Counted from the first letter of the stretch, positions 1-12,400 are shown. The stretch: 64,000 nucleotides of DNA from Isoetes taiwanensis (GCA_021234155.1 JAJEKV010000017.1:20406501-20470500), one strand, 5' to 3'. The notes: generated by a model from the letters alone, not told the origin. A program made the numbers and translations.

Positions 1-968
1 AAAGGGAATGCACATTATGGATGAAATCAAAGCAATGCTGGCTTCTAAGTTTCATATGACAGATTTGGGAGAGCTTCGGTTTTGCTTAGGTATTCAAGTG
101 CAGCGAGACAGGAAAAACATGACTGTTTTTATTCATCAACGCAAAAGTGTAGAAGCCATACTTGGTCGGGTTCGACATGGAAAATTGCAAGCAACATGAT
201 ACTCAGCTAATTCCTCTCAGATTTTAACTCAAGAAATGATCCGCTTGAACTCTAGCAGATCAAAGGGAAATGGCGCTTGTTCCATATCGTAGTGTAGTGG
301 GCAGTCTTATGGATTTGATGGTATGTTCTCGCCCTGATATTGCTTATGCAACTATTAGTGTCAGCCAATATATGGAAAATCCAGGAGTTGCACATTAACC
401 AAGCAAGAAATTAATTTTACGGTATCTAAAAGGTACTCTGGATCGTGGTATCTTGTATGATGGCACTCAAACTTCAGATTTCGGAGGGTATGTAGATCTG
501 AGATCATCTTTGGGGATAAAGATCGGCGAAAGATCACGTCTGAGGCTTTGCTTCTACTTCTATGGAGGAGTCATAGATTGGTGTTCCAAGAAACAAACAG
601 CTGTTGCACTCTCATCATGTGAGGCAGAATATATGGCATTGGCTGCTGCAACAAAGGAATGCATATGGTTGAGACGATTGCTTGCAGATATTGGAATGGA
701 GCAGAGTAAACCCACCAAAATCTACAATGATAATACTGCAGCAGTCTCCTTGGTGAAAAATCCAGTTTGTTTTTCTAAAGCCAAACATATTGAAGTACAG
801 TTTCATTTCACCAGGGAGAAGGTGGAGGAAAAGAAGGTGTCTGTCAAACATATTCATACTGCAGATATGGTGGCGGACGTCTTCACAAAGCCATTGTCAA
901 AAGGTTCATTTCAGACTTGTGCAAAACGACTTGGAATGGTAGGCAATGGCCGATCAGATTCAGGGGGA
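1..968 (+). pseudogene. Ty1/copia pol remnant (reverse transcriptase C-terminus and RNase H)
   Basis: The window opens inside a copia polyprotein. Positions 8-199 encode the reverse-transcriptase segment with the family's typical FHMTDLGELRFCLGIQVQR stretch. About 285-450 encodes the 'RSVVGSL...CSRPDIAYA...YMENPG...ILRYLKGTLD' connection segment, and 453-971 encodes the RNase H domain with SSCEAEYMAL, the DNTAA motif, the KHIEVQFHF segment and DVFTKPLSK. These blocks are in the usual copia order. The frame is lost near 199, with further stops near 225 and 397, so no single ORF spans the region. Protease, integrase and most of RT lie off the left edge. The family assignment is secure; activity is not possible for this copy. 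RNase H degrades the RNA strand of the RNA:DNA hybrid during reverse transcription. Confidence 0.93.
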
Positions 969-989
969 TGAAGTTCATATCTATCTTCC

Positions 990-1199
990 TGAGGAGGAGT
1001 ATTGGGGAACACGTGGCAGTTAGATAGATTTGCATAACAAACTAGTTGTTAGGAACAGCACTGTTGTGTTTATTATTTCTGTCTGGTAGTTAACGGCAGT
1101 CATTGTATATGTACATCACATTCTTTGAATAGAATTACACCGTGAGTTCTTGGTTCTTGGAGTAGAGCGTCTTCAAAATTACCCTCTAGTGTGACTACA
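990..1199 (+). repeat. Putative polypurine tract and 3' LTR of the copia element
   Basis: Just after the RNase H stop codon there is a purine run, TGAGGAGGAG (990-999), followed by TATTGGGGAACACG. This is the normal place for a plus-strand primer and the first bases of a copia 3' LTR, which often begin TGTTGGG. The LTR right end is uncertain; a TGACTACA near 1199 is a guess. The matching 5' LTR is outside the window, so the limits cannot be confirmed here. Confidence 0.5.
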
Positions 1200-1289
1200 A
1201 ATGCTACAAGCCTGAATAAAACTGTTAAGGGGAGTTGTCTACTGAGCACTGAAGGCTGCGTGGAAAGTATGTTGTAGTTACATAATGAT

Positions 1290-1463
1290 ATGAATTTGAT
1301 TGAGGTATTGATTTCTAATATTATTGTATCTGATTCTCCAGCTCATAGAAATGAAGATTTAACAACACTATTAAGGTCATTTTCCCAAGATTTGATCAAG
1401 CATAAAGAACAAAATGTCGATCGGAAAAGAAAGAAGGTTGTGGCAAGTAAGAATGCTTCTTAA
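1290..1463 (+). CDS. Short ORF of unknown function (57 aa)
   Basis: An ATG-initiated 57-codon ORF starting MNLIEVLISNIIVSDSP, with a basic patch DRKRKKVV near its end. It lies between the copia LTR and the enoyl-CoA reductase remnant. Amino-acid composition is protein-like, and it could be the last exon of a larger gene whose upstream part was displaced by the copia insertion. I recognise no family. It is short enough to be chance. Confidence 0.25.
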   Translation: MNLIEVLISNIIVSDSPAHRNEDLTTLLRSFSQDLIKHKEQNVDRKRKKVVASKNAS

Positions 1464-1710
1464 GTTTGCGATCGGAGAATGAAGACATGAAGGGATTGAA
1501 TAGGTGACATTTTTAGACATTCTGGCATTGATGGCATGTCAAAAGGAAGATTGTCATCCATGATCGGAAGGCTTATGTAGCTGACATGTGCACTATGCTT
1601 ATAAAGTGCAGTCATGCCCATTTGGTCAGATGGTTCTGTGCACGTGTTTTCAGTAAGCTTAGAGCTGCCTTTATCTCTGTATTCTACCATACCCGACAGC
1701 TCCTTCCAAA

Positions 1711-2995
1711 ATGCGGGTGAAGGTCGTCTCGCGTTCCGGTAGGGAACTTGTCAAAGGAGGCGTTGCCCTTTCTGACGAGGTAAGCCTCTTGCTTTCCATG
1801 TAAACGGATTTGTTCTACTTTGGATCTGTCTGTTCAGGTTTATAGGTGTCACCTGCTTTGAACTCATTTGTTTTTTTGGGTCAATATGCTGTCTATTATT
1901 CTGTGGGATCTTAAGACATTTTGCATGATTCATGCATCATTTCCTATATGCTTACAGACATGCTGCATTCTTTTCTTTTGTCTTGCACGTTTCATGGCAT
2001 GACCATCATTTACGTGTATATAAGTTATCCATGCAATGTAGACTTAAGGCAGTTCCAGATCTGCATATTTTGTGACTTTTTTCTATCGCAATATCATTTT
2101 GTCATATGTTAATGCAGGCAACAGTAAATGAGCTCAAGCAAGCTATTCATAAATCTGGTAAGTGAAACGTTTACTGCAAGGCCAATGTAAAGTTATGACA
2201 TATCTCAAAAGTTGCCTATACAATGGATAATTTTGCCTAATTCTTTCTTCCTGCAGTTCCAAAATATTACCCATCAAGGCAACGACTTACTTTGCCTCTG
2301 AAGACTGGCCAGGCTAGGGCAACTGTGTTGGAAACATGAAAGAAACTTGTTGAATACTTTGATGGCAAGAATAGTGATGTTGAAGTAGTGTTTAACGACC
2401 TTGGCCCACAAGTGTCCTACCGAACACTATTCCTTTGGGAGTATGTAGGGCCGTTGGTAATATATCCCCTGTTCTATTTCTTGCCTATCTATTCCTTCTT
2501 TTCTCTTCCATCCAATGCACTGAAACATAAGGCGCAGACGTATGCTTTAATCTACTGGACATTTCATTATTTGAAACGAATTTTGGAAACTCTTTTTATT
2601 CATAGGTTCAGCCATGCAACTTCTCCCCTCAGCAATGTCTACAGGAACTGTGCCTATTACTGGTCATTCAGAACACTCATTGCTTACTTTGTAAACCATC
2701 CTCTCTATATGCCTGTTTCTGAAAGGCAAATGCAGATTGGGTTTGCTTTTGGCATTTTGTTTCAACTAGCAAATTTTTATTGCCACATTATTTTGAAGAA
2801 CTTGAGGGCTCCAAGTGGAAGTGGAGGATAACAAATTCCACGTGGATTTTTATTTAATTTTGTGACATGTATCAATGGTTGGGTTTCAATATTGCAACAC
2901 AGACAGTGGCAGGATATCTTTTCTTGCTGGCAGCCACTGCTATCATGACAAATTGGGGATTCGCCAAGCATCGTCGTCTAAGGAAAGGTTACTAA
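1711..2995 (+). pseudogene. Very-long-chain enoyl-CoA reductase (ECR/CER10/TSC13-like), decayed
   Basis: Exon 1 (1711-1779) starts MRVKVVSRSGRELVKGG and ends at a GTAAGC donor. Exon 2 (2118-2157) encodes ATVNELKQAIHKS between a GCAG acceptor and a GTAAGT donor. Exon 3 begins at 2257 after CTGCAG and continues with [50 protein letters not shown] and [16 protein letters not shown]. These match the plant enzyme of the ER fatty-acid elongase that reduces trans-2-enoyl-CoA, with its ubiquitin-like N-terminus followed by the steroid-reductase-type membrane domain. The copy is broken: an in-frame TGA at 2337-2339, a TAA at 2829-2831 where the family has Tyr (GG-Y-QIPRG), and a small deletion with frameshift near 2868 that removes the conserved ANYTTE segment. 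The last block ([20 protein letters not shown]) is in another frame and the final ~20 residues are degenerate. Introns are kept, so this is a duplicated gene copy and not a retrocopy. Confidence 0.9.
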
Positions 2996-2999
2996 AAGT

Positions 3000-4470
3000 T
3001 AAGAGGGGTGGCTGGATTAAGATTTTGGTGGTCTGACAATCGAAACCGGCAGTGACATAAAATCTCTTAGGATCTTGGCTGGTTGGCCTATGGCATGGAC
3101 CTTCGGTAGTACAATTCCATTTAATGTAAACAACTCTTTATCTTGCCTATTAGGCATTTGTGAAATTTTCTTCATTGGTGTTGATGAGGTATACTTTCCT
3201 TTCTTGACATATATTCCTTCTGACCCAATTTTTGCAGTATCAGCTTGAGTACTTTAGATAGGTTGACTTCAATAACTACCACTCGGTACTTTGTACTATA
3301 AATGTACCTTGACTTCTTATACTTTAGCTTGATATCTTGAACATATCGAGGACCTTGACTATTTATATTGAACAAAGCTTTGCTGTCTACTTTTAATTGC
3401 TGCATTCTAAAATTAAGACATGAAACTAGGCATCTAACTAATCAATAAATAAATGGAAATGTTGATGACAAAGATAGTCACCTAAAAAAATATCGTGCGC
3501 CTCAACAACCAGTGCCTTCTCGCTTTTTACCTTTCAAAATTGTGTTCTTGCTAATTTCAATACTCAAGTAGCATCCTCTACTGACAAGTGTTAAGTAAAA
3601 AAGCTTTGTTTGTCATTTCTCTTGTAATCGCCTTAAATGGTTGAGATTGAGACATTGAGTTGCATAAGATATTGTATGTGCTCCAACGTTGATGTATGGA
3701 ATAACAATAGAACTCTGGCCTTTCCAAAACTAGAATAATTAATTTAGGGATCAAGGGTGAAATTCTTGTTAAAATCCTTGTTTTGATCTGCTAGATCTTG
3801 GTTTTCTCGCTATGGCTATTTTTCTCCAATAGCAGTACCATGTGCAATGATATGATCATTTTCATGCAGAGACTGATATAGTAGCAAATAAAAAATAATC
3901 CATCCAAAATCACCATTATGACGGCGGATGATAGAGCGGATGATAATGGCAAGAATTCTTCTAGTATGGTGTGTGTTGGGGTGGTATAGTAGACCGTATA
4001 CATGTTCATACATGGTGTGGTATATACACATGTTTATACAACACCATTGCACGTACGCAACACACACCTAATATGCACGTACACATTGTGTATTAGGGGA
4101 GAAGATATGCACTATGCAGTGTGTATTAAGGGAGAGTGCTGAGAGAGGGAGGGAGGGAGAGGCAGAAGGAGGGATCTTGGTTTAGCTATGGAGATGGGGA
4201 TTTTTGGGTTGTTCATAAAGTCAAGATATCAAGTATTGTATTGTTTAAAGTAACAATTCTGATTGATTGTGAAAACATAATTTTGAAGTATGATTTAAGC
4301 CACTTCACTCTCGAGACACGGAGGGCAACCCTCCGTGCGCAGCACCTTGTTATTAATTATGCTAATTCACTAGCTTCCTCTGTCTCTCTTCATCATCCAA
4401 TGTCTTTTTCGTCTTTTCGGTCTACAATCAAGCAGGTCTGGATAGAGACAACCCGCTTCATGTTCTTAGA
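3000..4470. other. Unassigned AT-rich stretch
   Basis: No gene recognised. Short ORFs on both strands have no family features. About 3960-4080 is rich in short complementary TATACACATG/CATGTATAC words. About 4134-4160 is a GAGGGAGG purine run. It separates the reductase remnant from the 5'-truncated LINE. Confidence 0.5.
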
Positions 4471-7097
4471 AAATAAGCATTAATATACAAGGATACAGGA
4501 GAATTGCTAGTTGTGGGTGATTTCAATGCAAGAACAAAAGGGCTGCAAACTGTAACATACATACAAGAAGGGGATCATCTCTTATTGGAAGAAGATGATA
4601 AGAGTTTTAGACGCCACTCCACAGACCAGGTAAGAAATGCAATGGGAGACAAGCTGCTTGATTTTGGCATTGCATGCGGTCTCAAGATCATAAACGACAT
4701 AGAGCAATATAAACAAACAAATTCCAGCACCTGCATTACTGCGATGGGAGAGAGTATTGTGGATTACCTGCTCATATCACCATGTAGTGATTTGCTGAAA
4801 CATTTTGAATTCCAAGATAAATTGCCAGAATCAGATCACGTTGGTCTGAGCTTTGAATTGAAGGGAAGATTAAATGTGGCAGAATTCCCCGTCCGTTTCA
4901 AGCCTAGGCTAAAATTGGACTATGCTAAGAGGGACTCTTTCAAAGAACGAATGAACCAGGTATTAAGTCACACCAACTGGAAGGGAAAATTAGACACAGA
5001 CTCTATCCTACTCACAGATATCATAATGAGAGAAGTAGGGCAATGCTTTGGGTACATAAGATCCAGGAAGGAAGGCGTCCCATGCAACACATGATAGGAC
5101 ATGGAATGCTCAATGGCAAGAGCTCAATTGCCTAAGGGAATTAAGGTGAGACGAAAATGGTATAAGCAGCTGATCAGAGGTAAGAAAAGGGCTTATGAAG
5201 TTAAAAGACAAGAGGAGCTTGGGAGCTAGTTCCACAAGCAACCGAAAAACCTTACTCGAATAAGCTCTCGAGGACACGTTGATCATCCACGATTTAAAGA
5301 GGAGGATCTCTTGTAGTGGTAAGGTCCTTATATATTTATGAAGATGCACTTGGGATGGAGGTCATGGATGTGAATGAAGATATATTTATCCTTGAGAGGT
5401 AAGCATGACCTTAGAGCATTTGAGAAATGGTAAAGCTGCCGAATCTTGAAGGGTTGAGTCGCGGAGCTGTTAAAGTGGGTGGAGAAAGAATCCCTGGTTT
5501 TAACCAATCGGATGAATGCCCCTTGATCAAGGAGAGCTTGCCAAGATCATGGCGATTGAATAAGGTCGTTCCCGTTCATAAATCAGGTAAAAAAACAGAC
5601 GTTTGTAATTATCGAACAATAATGGTAGGGAGTATCTATTCTAAATTACTAGGGTGCCTATTGGAACATAAATTGAGCACATGGGCTGATGTGAATGGGA
5701 AAAGAGCCCCATGCCAAGCGTGTTTTAGGAAGATGCACAAGACTCGGTCATTGCCTTACATTGAGGGTGCTCATCTAACGTGCAAAGAGACCAAAGAAGG
5801 CCTTGTTTCTTGCATCCATTGATTTCTCCAAAGCCTTCGGATACGATTACCAAGAGATGGTTTGGGGAAATAAAATGAAAGAGATTGGGGTCCCGACTCA
5901 CTCTCATGGGTGCAAGATATCTCACCTATATAAAGAAGTTATAGCACGATTAGCAGACAATTTGACTGAAGTCCAAAGTACAATAGGGGTGAGACAAGGC
6001 TGTCCGTTATCACCCACCTTTTTTCGGTTATACATAGATGAGCTGCAATCATGGATGGAGAAGAAAGGGATTGTGGGAACTCAGCTAGGGGATTATGTGA
6101 TTCAATTGCTAATCTACGGCGGCGGCGGTGTTATTGGCAGACACCTCAACATGCCTCCAGAGACACCTACAAACCTTGAGCGAGTTCTGCACGGCTAACA
6201 AAATGAAAGTGAATTTGTCTAAATCCAAGATCGTGGTGTGTGGCACAATAAACAAACCACACTTCACGTACAATGGAGAGAGATTGAAGACTGTAAGTCA
6301 TTATAAATACCTTGGAATAGAGTTCAGCGCAAATTATAAATGGAAAGAATGCATTAAGAAACGAATAGCAGGAGGAAAAACAACCTTATACAGAATGCTC
6401 CAAGATTGGGGGTTGAGGAGATTACTTTTCAAAACTCTGGTCCAAGCAGTAATCCTGTATGGTGCTCCAACTGGGACCGCCTGTCCTAAAGGATTATGGA
6501 AGCAGGTTGAGAGTATTCAGAAGCTATTCTTGCAAGAGGAATTTGGCATTAAGCAACAAATCCCATATCCTATTATGCTGGCAGAAGCAGGTTTATTATC
6601 ATTTGAGGTGGAGGCACTGATCCAGACCATCACATTTGTGAATAGATTATTTACTTTGGATGACGATCGGATTCCAAAAACAGCAATGGAAGCTTCCATG
6701 ACTGCGGGCTGGTATAAGGATGTATTGACCGGGCTGCAAGTTGGGGTATAAGTAGAATGAGTTGGCCGATTCGAAAAAGCGAGACTTGGTGCAATCACTA
6801 GCACTGAAGCAGATCTCGGAAGAACCTGGCACTAAGATGATATATTACATGAAGGAGATAAATCCGATGATTGTGTATTGGGACCAAACATACCGGGCCA
6901 GGATTCCACTACACTGGGCCGAGACCATTGCACGATACGCATGTGAGTTCTCATAAGCTCCAAATAGAGACGGCGGATGGGCGGGTATCCGAAGGATAAC
7001 GGATTTGTTAGGTATGCACGGATGGAGATATCGAGGGATGAAGAGCATGTGTTTTCAACATGCCTGACATATCGTAACATAGAGATTCCTTTGATTT
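4471..7097 (+). pseudogene. LINE family 1, copy A: endonuclease C-terminus and reverse transcriptase, frameshifted
   Basis: The reading frame enters at about 4471 and 4504-5094 encodes the end of an exonuclease-endonuclease-phosphatase domain: VVGDFNART, IVDYLL and the terminal SDHVGLSF. About 5530-6750 encodes reverse transcriptase: WRLNKVVPVHKSGKKTDVCNYR, DFSKAF, GVRQGCPLSPTFF, then the C-terminal thumb. The catalytic YADD box of copy B (near 29177) is replaced here by YGGGG at 6115-6129, so both active-site aspartates are lost, and several frameshifts break the frame. The copy stops at about 7097 without its 3' UTR and runs directly into a second endonuclease/RT copy, so the locus is an internal tandem duplication. 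LINEs of this type nick the target with the endonuclease and reverse-transcribe from the nick. Confidence 0.9.
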
Positions 7098-7871
7098 GAA
7101 TTGAAGGGAAGATTAAATGTGGCGTAACTCCCCGTCCGTTTCAAGCCTAGGCTAAAATTGGACTATGCTAAGAGGACTCTTTCAAAAGAACGAATGAACG
7201 GTATTAAGTCACACCAACTGGAAGGGAAAGTTACACCACCGGACTCTATCCTACTCCACAGATATCATAATGAGAGAAGTAGGGCAATGCTTTGGGTACA
7301 TAAGATCCGGGGAAGGGCGTCCCATGCAACACATGATAGGACATGGAATGCTCAATGGCAAGAGCTCAATTGCCTAAGGGGATTAAGGTGAGGCGAAAAT
7401 GGTATAGCGGCTGATCAGAGGTAAGAAAAGGGCTTATGAAGTTAAAAGACAAGAGGAGCTTGGGAGCTAGTTCCACAAGCACCCAAAAACTATACTGGAA
7501 TAAGCTCACGAGGACACGTTGATCATCCACAGTTAAAAAGAGGAGGATCTCTTGCAGCTGGTAAGGTCCTTATATATTTATGAAGATGCACTTGGGATGG
7601 AGGTCATGGATGTGAATGAAGATATATTTACAGTCGCAGAGGTAAGCATGACCCTAGAGCATTTGAGAAATGCTAAAGCTGCGGATCTTGAAGGGTTGAG
7701 TGCGGAGCTGTTAAAGTGGGGTGGAGAAAGAATCCTACAGGTTTTAACCAATCAGATGAATGCCGCAGTCAAGGAGAGCTTGCCGAGATCATGGCGATTG
7801 AATAAGGTCGTTCCCGTTCATAAATCAGGTAAAAAAACAGACGTTTGTAATTATCGAAGAATAATGGTAGG
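7098..7871 (+). pseudogene. LINE family 1, copy B, 5' part (interrupted by the nested TIR elements)
   Basis: This stretch repeats 4857-5627 at high identity: the LKLDYAKR segment, EVMDVNEDIFTVAEVSMTLEHL, and WRLNKVVPVHKSGKKTDVCNYRRIMVG. It then stops abruptly at the TAGG target site (7868-7871). The next LINE bases are found at 28692, where GGAGTATCTATTC resumes in register with copy A. Small differences from copy A are scattered one-base changes and indels that break the frame. Confidence 0.9.
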
Positions 7872-7906
7872 GGGTGAAAGCATGCTAGCGTGTACCATCT
7901 AAACTT

Positions 7907-8010
7907 GGGTGAAAGCATGTTGTAGTGGAACAAAAACGTGCATTTTAGCACCACATTTTTGGGTGCTAAGTGTGGTGGGAACTACCGAATTTGTAGTGGG
8001 AGAGGGAGTT
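7907..8010. repeat. Left terminal inverted repeat of the inner element
   Basis: About 26 bp are exactly complementary to 28375-28400. Beyond that, blocks such as ACATTTTTGG and GTGGTGGGAACTACC correspond to the right-end blocks around 28325-28360. This nested perfect-plus-imperfect layout is typical of transposase-binding ends. Confidence 0.85.
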
Positions 8011-8039
8011 ATTTTTTCAAAAATACACATGATTACTTA

Positions 8040-8235
8040 TTCAAAATTTTGTCCTTTCAGTCTTATTCAGGCTTATTCAGCAACGTACACGATCATTTTC
8101 CCTCAAAAACTTCGATCCACGCTCCCTTAATCCGCAAGACCATTTCGATTCTGAATTTTCATTTTCCCTCAAAACTTCGATCACGCTCCCTTAATCCAAG
8201 CAAGACCATTTTCGATTTACGGCAAGAAGATCGAT
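8040..8235 (+). repeat. Two-copy direct repeat (~68 bp)
   Basis: TTTTCCCTCAAAAACTTCGA ... CGCTCCCTTAATCC ... AAGACCATTTCGAT occurs at about 8095 and again at about 8163 with minor changes. It lies between the left TIR and the first decayed coding block, where a promoter or subterminal region would be expected. Confidence 0.7.
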
Positions 8236-8242
8236 CCGCGAA

Positions 8243-8790
8243 ATGGCTACGATCATCTGGGACTTGAATGCCACAGGATACACCTACAAGGAAATGTACA
8301 GGCAAGAAAAGCATTACGCCACACAAGGAGAAATCGAGTCTGTTTGGGGACCGAAAGTATTAGGAAAATCCACTTACAGTGGGTTGCATTCTAGATTCGA
8401 GGATGCCCATGATTCTCACATTGTTTAGAATATTGTTTTGTTTCATCATGCGGGTTGAAGAATATGAGCAAGGAGAGGTATAATGAATATATGTGCCTTT
8501 ACAAAAATCACAGGCGGGAAGTGTGCACGGGGGAGGCATGGCCTCACGACTATGGTCATTGTGTATTACCTTCACACAAAAGGAAAAGAAATAAATTGGT
8601 TGAGTTTCGGCAGCTTGGTTAAGAGAAAAAGAGTCTCAAGCCTCTCCCGTCCCAACGTAAGAGGAAGCATGCAATCATTTCAAATAGTGAGGAAGCGAGC
8701 AACACCCACGGATGATGCTTCCTCTCTTGAAATGACTAGGCCACAATTCAAGCCTCCTCAAGGCGTAAGAAGAAGAATCTCGGGGGAAAA
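8243..8790 (+). pseudogene. Decayed coding block of unknown function inside the inner element
   Basis: Positions 8243-8428 encode a protein-like stretch (MATIIWDLNATGYTYKEMYR ... TQGEIESVWGP). About 8463-8780 continues in another frame with SKERYNEYMCLYKNHRREV and several basic clusters (SHKRKRNK, QRKRKHA) separated by stops. The basic, K/R-rich composition would suit a DNA-binding or nuclear protein encoded by the element, but I recognise no domain. Its place next to the left TIR suggests it belonged to the element's own gene set. Confidence 0.35.
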
Positions 8791-8989
8791 TCACCGAAAA
8801 AATAGGTACTTTTCAACCCTCTTCTTACGGAACCACCATATGATGCAATTTAATATTGAACCTGTTATTTTCCCAACAAGGTCTAGCAAGCTTGAACAAT
8901 CGGGTACACCACTTACTTCTTCATTTGGGTGTGTTGTAAGTTATGTGTAGGAAATTTGTCTTTGCTAGTTTCGAGTTGTGGTGGATAAT

Positions 8990-9400
8990 TCCAGTTCCTG
9001 ATAGTATGTAGCTCCAAATGTATTCTGGGACAGTCATATGGTGCGAGTTATATGTTAATAATGTAGTTTGTAGCATATGTAGTGTCACATATAGTACCAA
9101 GCGTGGTACCTTTATCCTGAATAGTGAATTGGCTTCCATATGTTTCTATACTTAGTGTCATATGTGATGTTAGATATGGTGATACTTGTGAATGGTGGAT
9201 TATGCGCCATATGTGGTGCCAAGCTAACTGCGCTAAATATTGCACCACGCTTCTCGCCACATATGGGGTGGTGGATACTGCCCGGATGTGGTGCCTTTGC
9301 ATTGTGGTGCCACATGTGGTGTCTAATGTGGCACCACTATGGATCCACATTTTGCACCATATGTGGTGTCTTTGGCGCCATTTGTGGTCTTGAGAGTAAT
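8990..9400 (+). repeat. Clustered ATATGTGGTGCC-type motifs (left cluster)
   Basis: Many degenerate copies of TGTGGTGCC, ATATGTGGTG and GTGGTG are spaced by 10-30 bp, mostly G-rich on the plus strand. A second such cluster is at 18805-19005. The complementary CACCAC motifs are clustered at 26830-27310 near the other end. Opposite orientation toward the two ends resembles subterminal transposase-binding repeats of large DNA transposons (inference). Confidence 0.6.
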
Positions 9401-12400
9401 GGATTGCCATCTGCGACCGAATTTTTGGTCCACGGTTGTTTTTTTTTTTCTTGTGCGGAAGTGTTGTTTTATGCCAAAACAACACCAAAATGGCCCCAAA
9501 AGTCCACGTGGCCCGTTTATCGGATTTGCACAAAGAGACGGTGGTTTTTGGCAAAAAATTCCACCGTGGTTTTTCTCGCACTTTTTTGTTTTTTTGTCAA
9601 CGTGTCCTTTTTTTCAGTGTTGTTTTTACCGAACTTTTTCGACGTGTGGTTTTTTCCTTGACTGTTGTTTTTTAAGGAGTGACGTGTTGTTTGTCTTCCA
9701 AATAATACGTGTAGGTTTAAATATTAGTACTTTCGTGGAAAAGTGATAAAGACCGTTTCTTTTTCCCTTTTTATGTGTGTGTTTTTTTTATCTACTTGTA
9801 GTTTTAGCTAAACTATGAATTGTTTTGTTTTGTGTTTAGATATTACTACATGTGAAAAATAAAATTACAACATCAAAGTAAGATGGTTTTATAAAAATGT
9901 ACATGTCATTTAACGAAATACCACATGTGTTACTTAAATCCAGCTACTGCTTTGAATGCTCCTAACTATTGTTTTTCTAAAGTAAGGACATATAGAAAAG
10001 CATGATTATAACACATAGAAAAATCTAAGTGTTGTTTCTAATGCATATTTTGACCAATTAAATATCGACACGTGGCATATTTTTAAAATAAAAAAACTAT
10101 TATTTTAACCAATCATATACTGACACGTGGCATACATTTAAACAAAAAAAAAACATGCCTTCTAAATTTAATTTAAAATAAGAAAGCCTTTGGGAATCGA
10201 ACCCAAACAAGTCCATACGGCAATCCAAATACCAACACTCGATTAAAATATTTAATATTGAATGATTACATTCAAAACATTAAAGTAATCGTTAAGACTC
10301 AAACAATTAAATTTCTTGTATAAGGTTCAAAGCATGAAGTAAAACAAGTAAATTTAATGTTTAAGGTTCAACACATTAAATTAATGTGATTTCAATGGTT
10401 AAAGTTGAAAACAATGTAGCCACCGTATTCGTGAGGTTACTGTAGCACAGTTGTGGTAATGGGCTTAGGGTAATGCAACCACCGGCTTCTTTGTTTTTTG
10501 GGTTCCAAGAGCCCTGAAAATCCAATTTAAAAAGGAAGAATGAGAAATGCACGTGATAAAGAAAAGGGAAAAAAATAGATTTCGTTGCTTACTTAATTTC
10601 ACGGCATCAATTGTCCCTGTAAATAATTTGAAACACAAAATGAGAAGTAAAACTATAATCCGAAATTTAGAGAGGGTATTTTACCTCATCCATCAGTGTT
10701 TGCTTAAAAATATCTGGAAGAATCACATCAATATGAGGTCAATATTGAGGCCAGGAACAGGAGTTTCAGGAATCTGGCATAGCAGATGCATAGATAAAAT
10801 AGATAAGGATTTATCAGGAGCTGAGGGGCAATGGCCATCTCCTACTGCTCCTCAGGTTGAAATTGATAGTGATGAGAAAGGCACAACATGCAAAAGGAAA
10901 AGGCGATTCACGAAATCTGAAAAAAGCTTACACCGATAATGACCAACGCGGAAGGGGTTAGAGTAGTGATGGTTAGTGATATGAAATAACAAATTTTGAG
11001 GCGGCATCACGGAGATGCCAAACAAATGTGATTTTGATTTGGATACAGGCTATGTAAACTGTGACTTGAGTCGTCTATGATTTCCAAGCGACCATCATAT
11101 TGTTTTCTGTTTATGATTTCAAAAAGCAGCCATCGAATCGAAGCGTTCAATATCGCCCATATAAAACCAGTGCATCAAAAAGCAAGAAGTAAGAAGTGAT
11201 CAAAAAGCCAGTAAGCACTACGACAAAGCTCAAAAATAATATAAAGCAATCTTATATTTACCTGGATGCCATGCTCGAGACAATAAAACTCCCAGCAAGC
11301 TTTGCCGACCACCCATTTCTGTCTTTTGGCGAAGCTTCGTCTTCTGCAGTGACAGATTTCAGCGCAAATAGATGCAAGGTCGGGCTGAGCTGCTTCATTT
11401 TTGACAAATTGATAGGTTTTTTCTGTGCAGGGTCAGAAGGAATCGATTGATCAGATCTAAAGGAGGAGATGAGGAAAACTACAAACACCAAGGGAGCTTT
11501 GGTTTGGGGAATCAAGGAATGCTTCCGGATTCGCCGCTGAGCTTGATCGTCGCCATAGCTAAAGAAAGAATAACTTGGGAACACAACCATCGCCATAGCT
11601 CACAACCATCGCCATAGCTGCCGATCGCCATAGCCGTAGCACAAGGAAAGGGGCCAGGCGGGAAAGAAGGGAAAGAAACACAAGCTGGCCCCGACCAATA
11701 GGATGATACGACCTGGATCAAAATCCAGGCCGTTCATCTCGGCCCATCCCGGCCATTGAATGGTTTTCACATTTATCAAATTATTAATTTGTTATATGGG
11801 TCCTAAATGTACACATAATTTTTTTGAGGAGGGCCATTGCAGGGGATAATGGTGAGGCCGTGCTTCCAGTTGAGGCAGAGGACCGTGAGCCCTTTGTGGT
11901 GGCACCATCGGAGCATTTTGCCATGCAATGGCCTGAGGCATATAAATTATGGTTTTTTTTTTTTTTTGACAAACATAAAAAGGGATAGGTGAAGTAACTT
12001 CAGTTGACCACTATGTTTTCGGTGGCAGTCGCCTCCGCTGGAACACTTGCTTCCATTGGCTCACTAATATTCCACAAAATTTAGTAAATATAGGTATAAT
12101 GATCTATATAACCCGCCAAATTTCTAGCACTTGATATGCCGAAAACTTTATTGGGATACATCACTCCACAAGGGTTCACTATTTTATAGTCAAATCTGGG
12201 ATCTCGGATAGTAAGCATCCCACAATCTGCAAATGTTGGCATGGAATATGATGATGTGGCACTTCAACCGTTGACATGTCATGTCGAGAGTAAGCAAGAC
12301 CAACTAGGCTCCAAAATGCCACGCGGACTCCAACCTTGCACTGCAAGTAACACAAGCGCATGCCAAGGACCAGCAGAAAGCAGCTTTGCAAGTTCCATTA

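Noticed and set aside
3720-3785. Resemblance of AATTTAGGGATCAAGGGTGAAATTCTTG to nuclear 18S rRNA
   Set aside because: Only GGTGAAATTCTTG and a few neighbouring bases match; flanks do not align with rRNA.
9048-9746. Several long overlapping ORFs on both strands
   Set aside because: They overlap the GTGGTG repeat cluster and a T-rich tract; composition is Trp/Cys/His- or Phe-biased as expected from the repeat.
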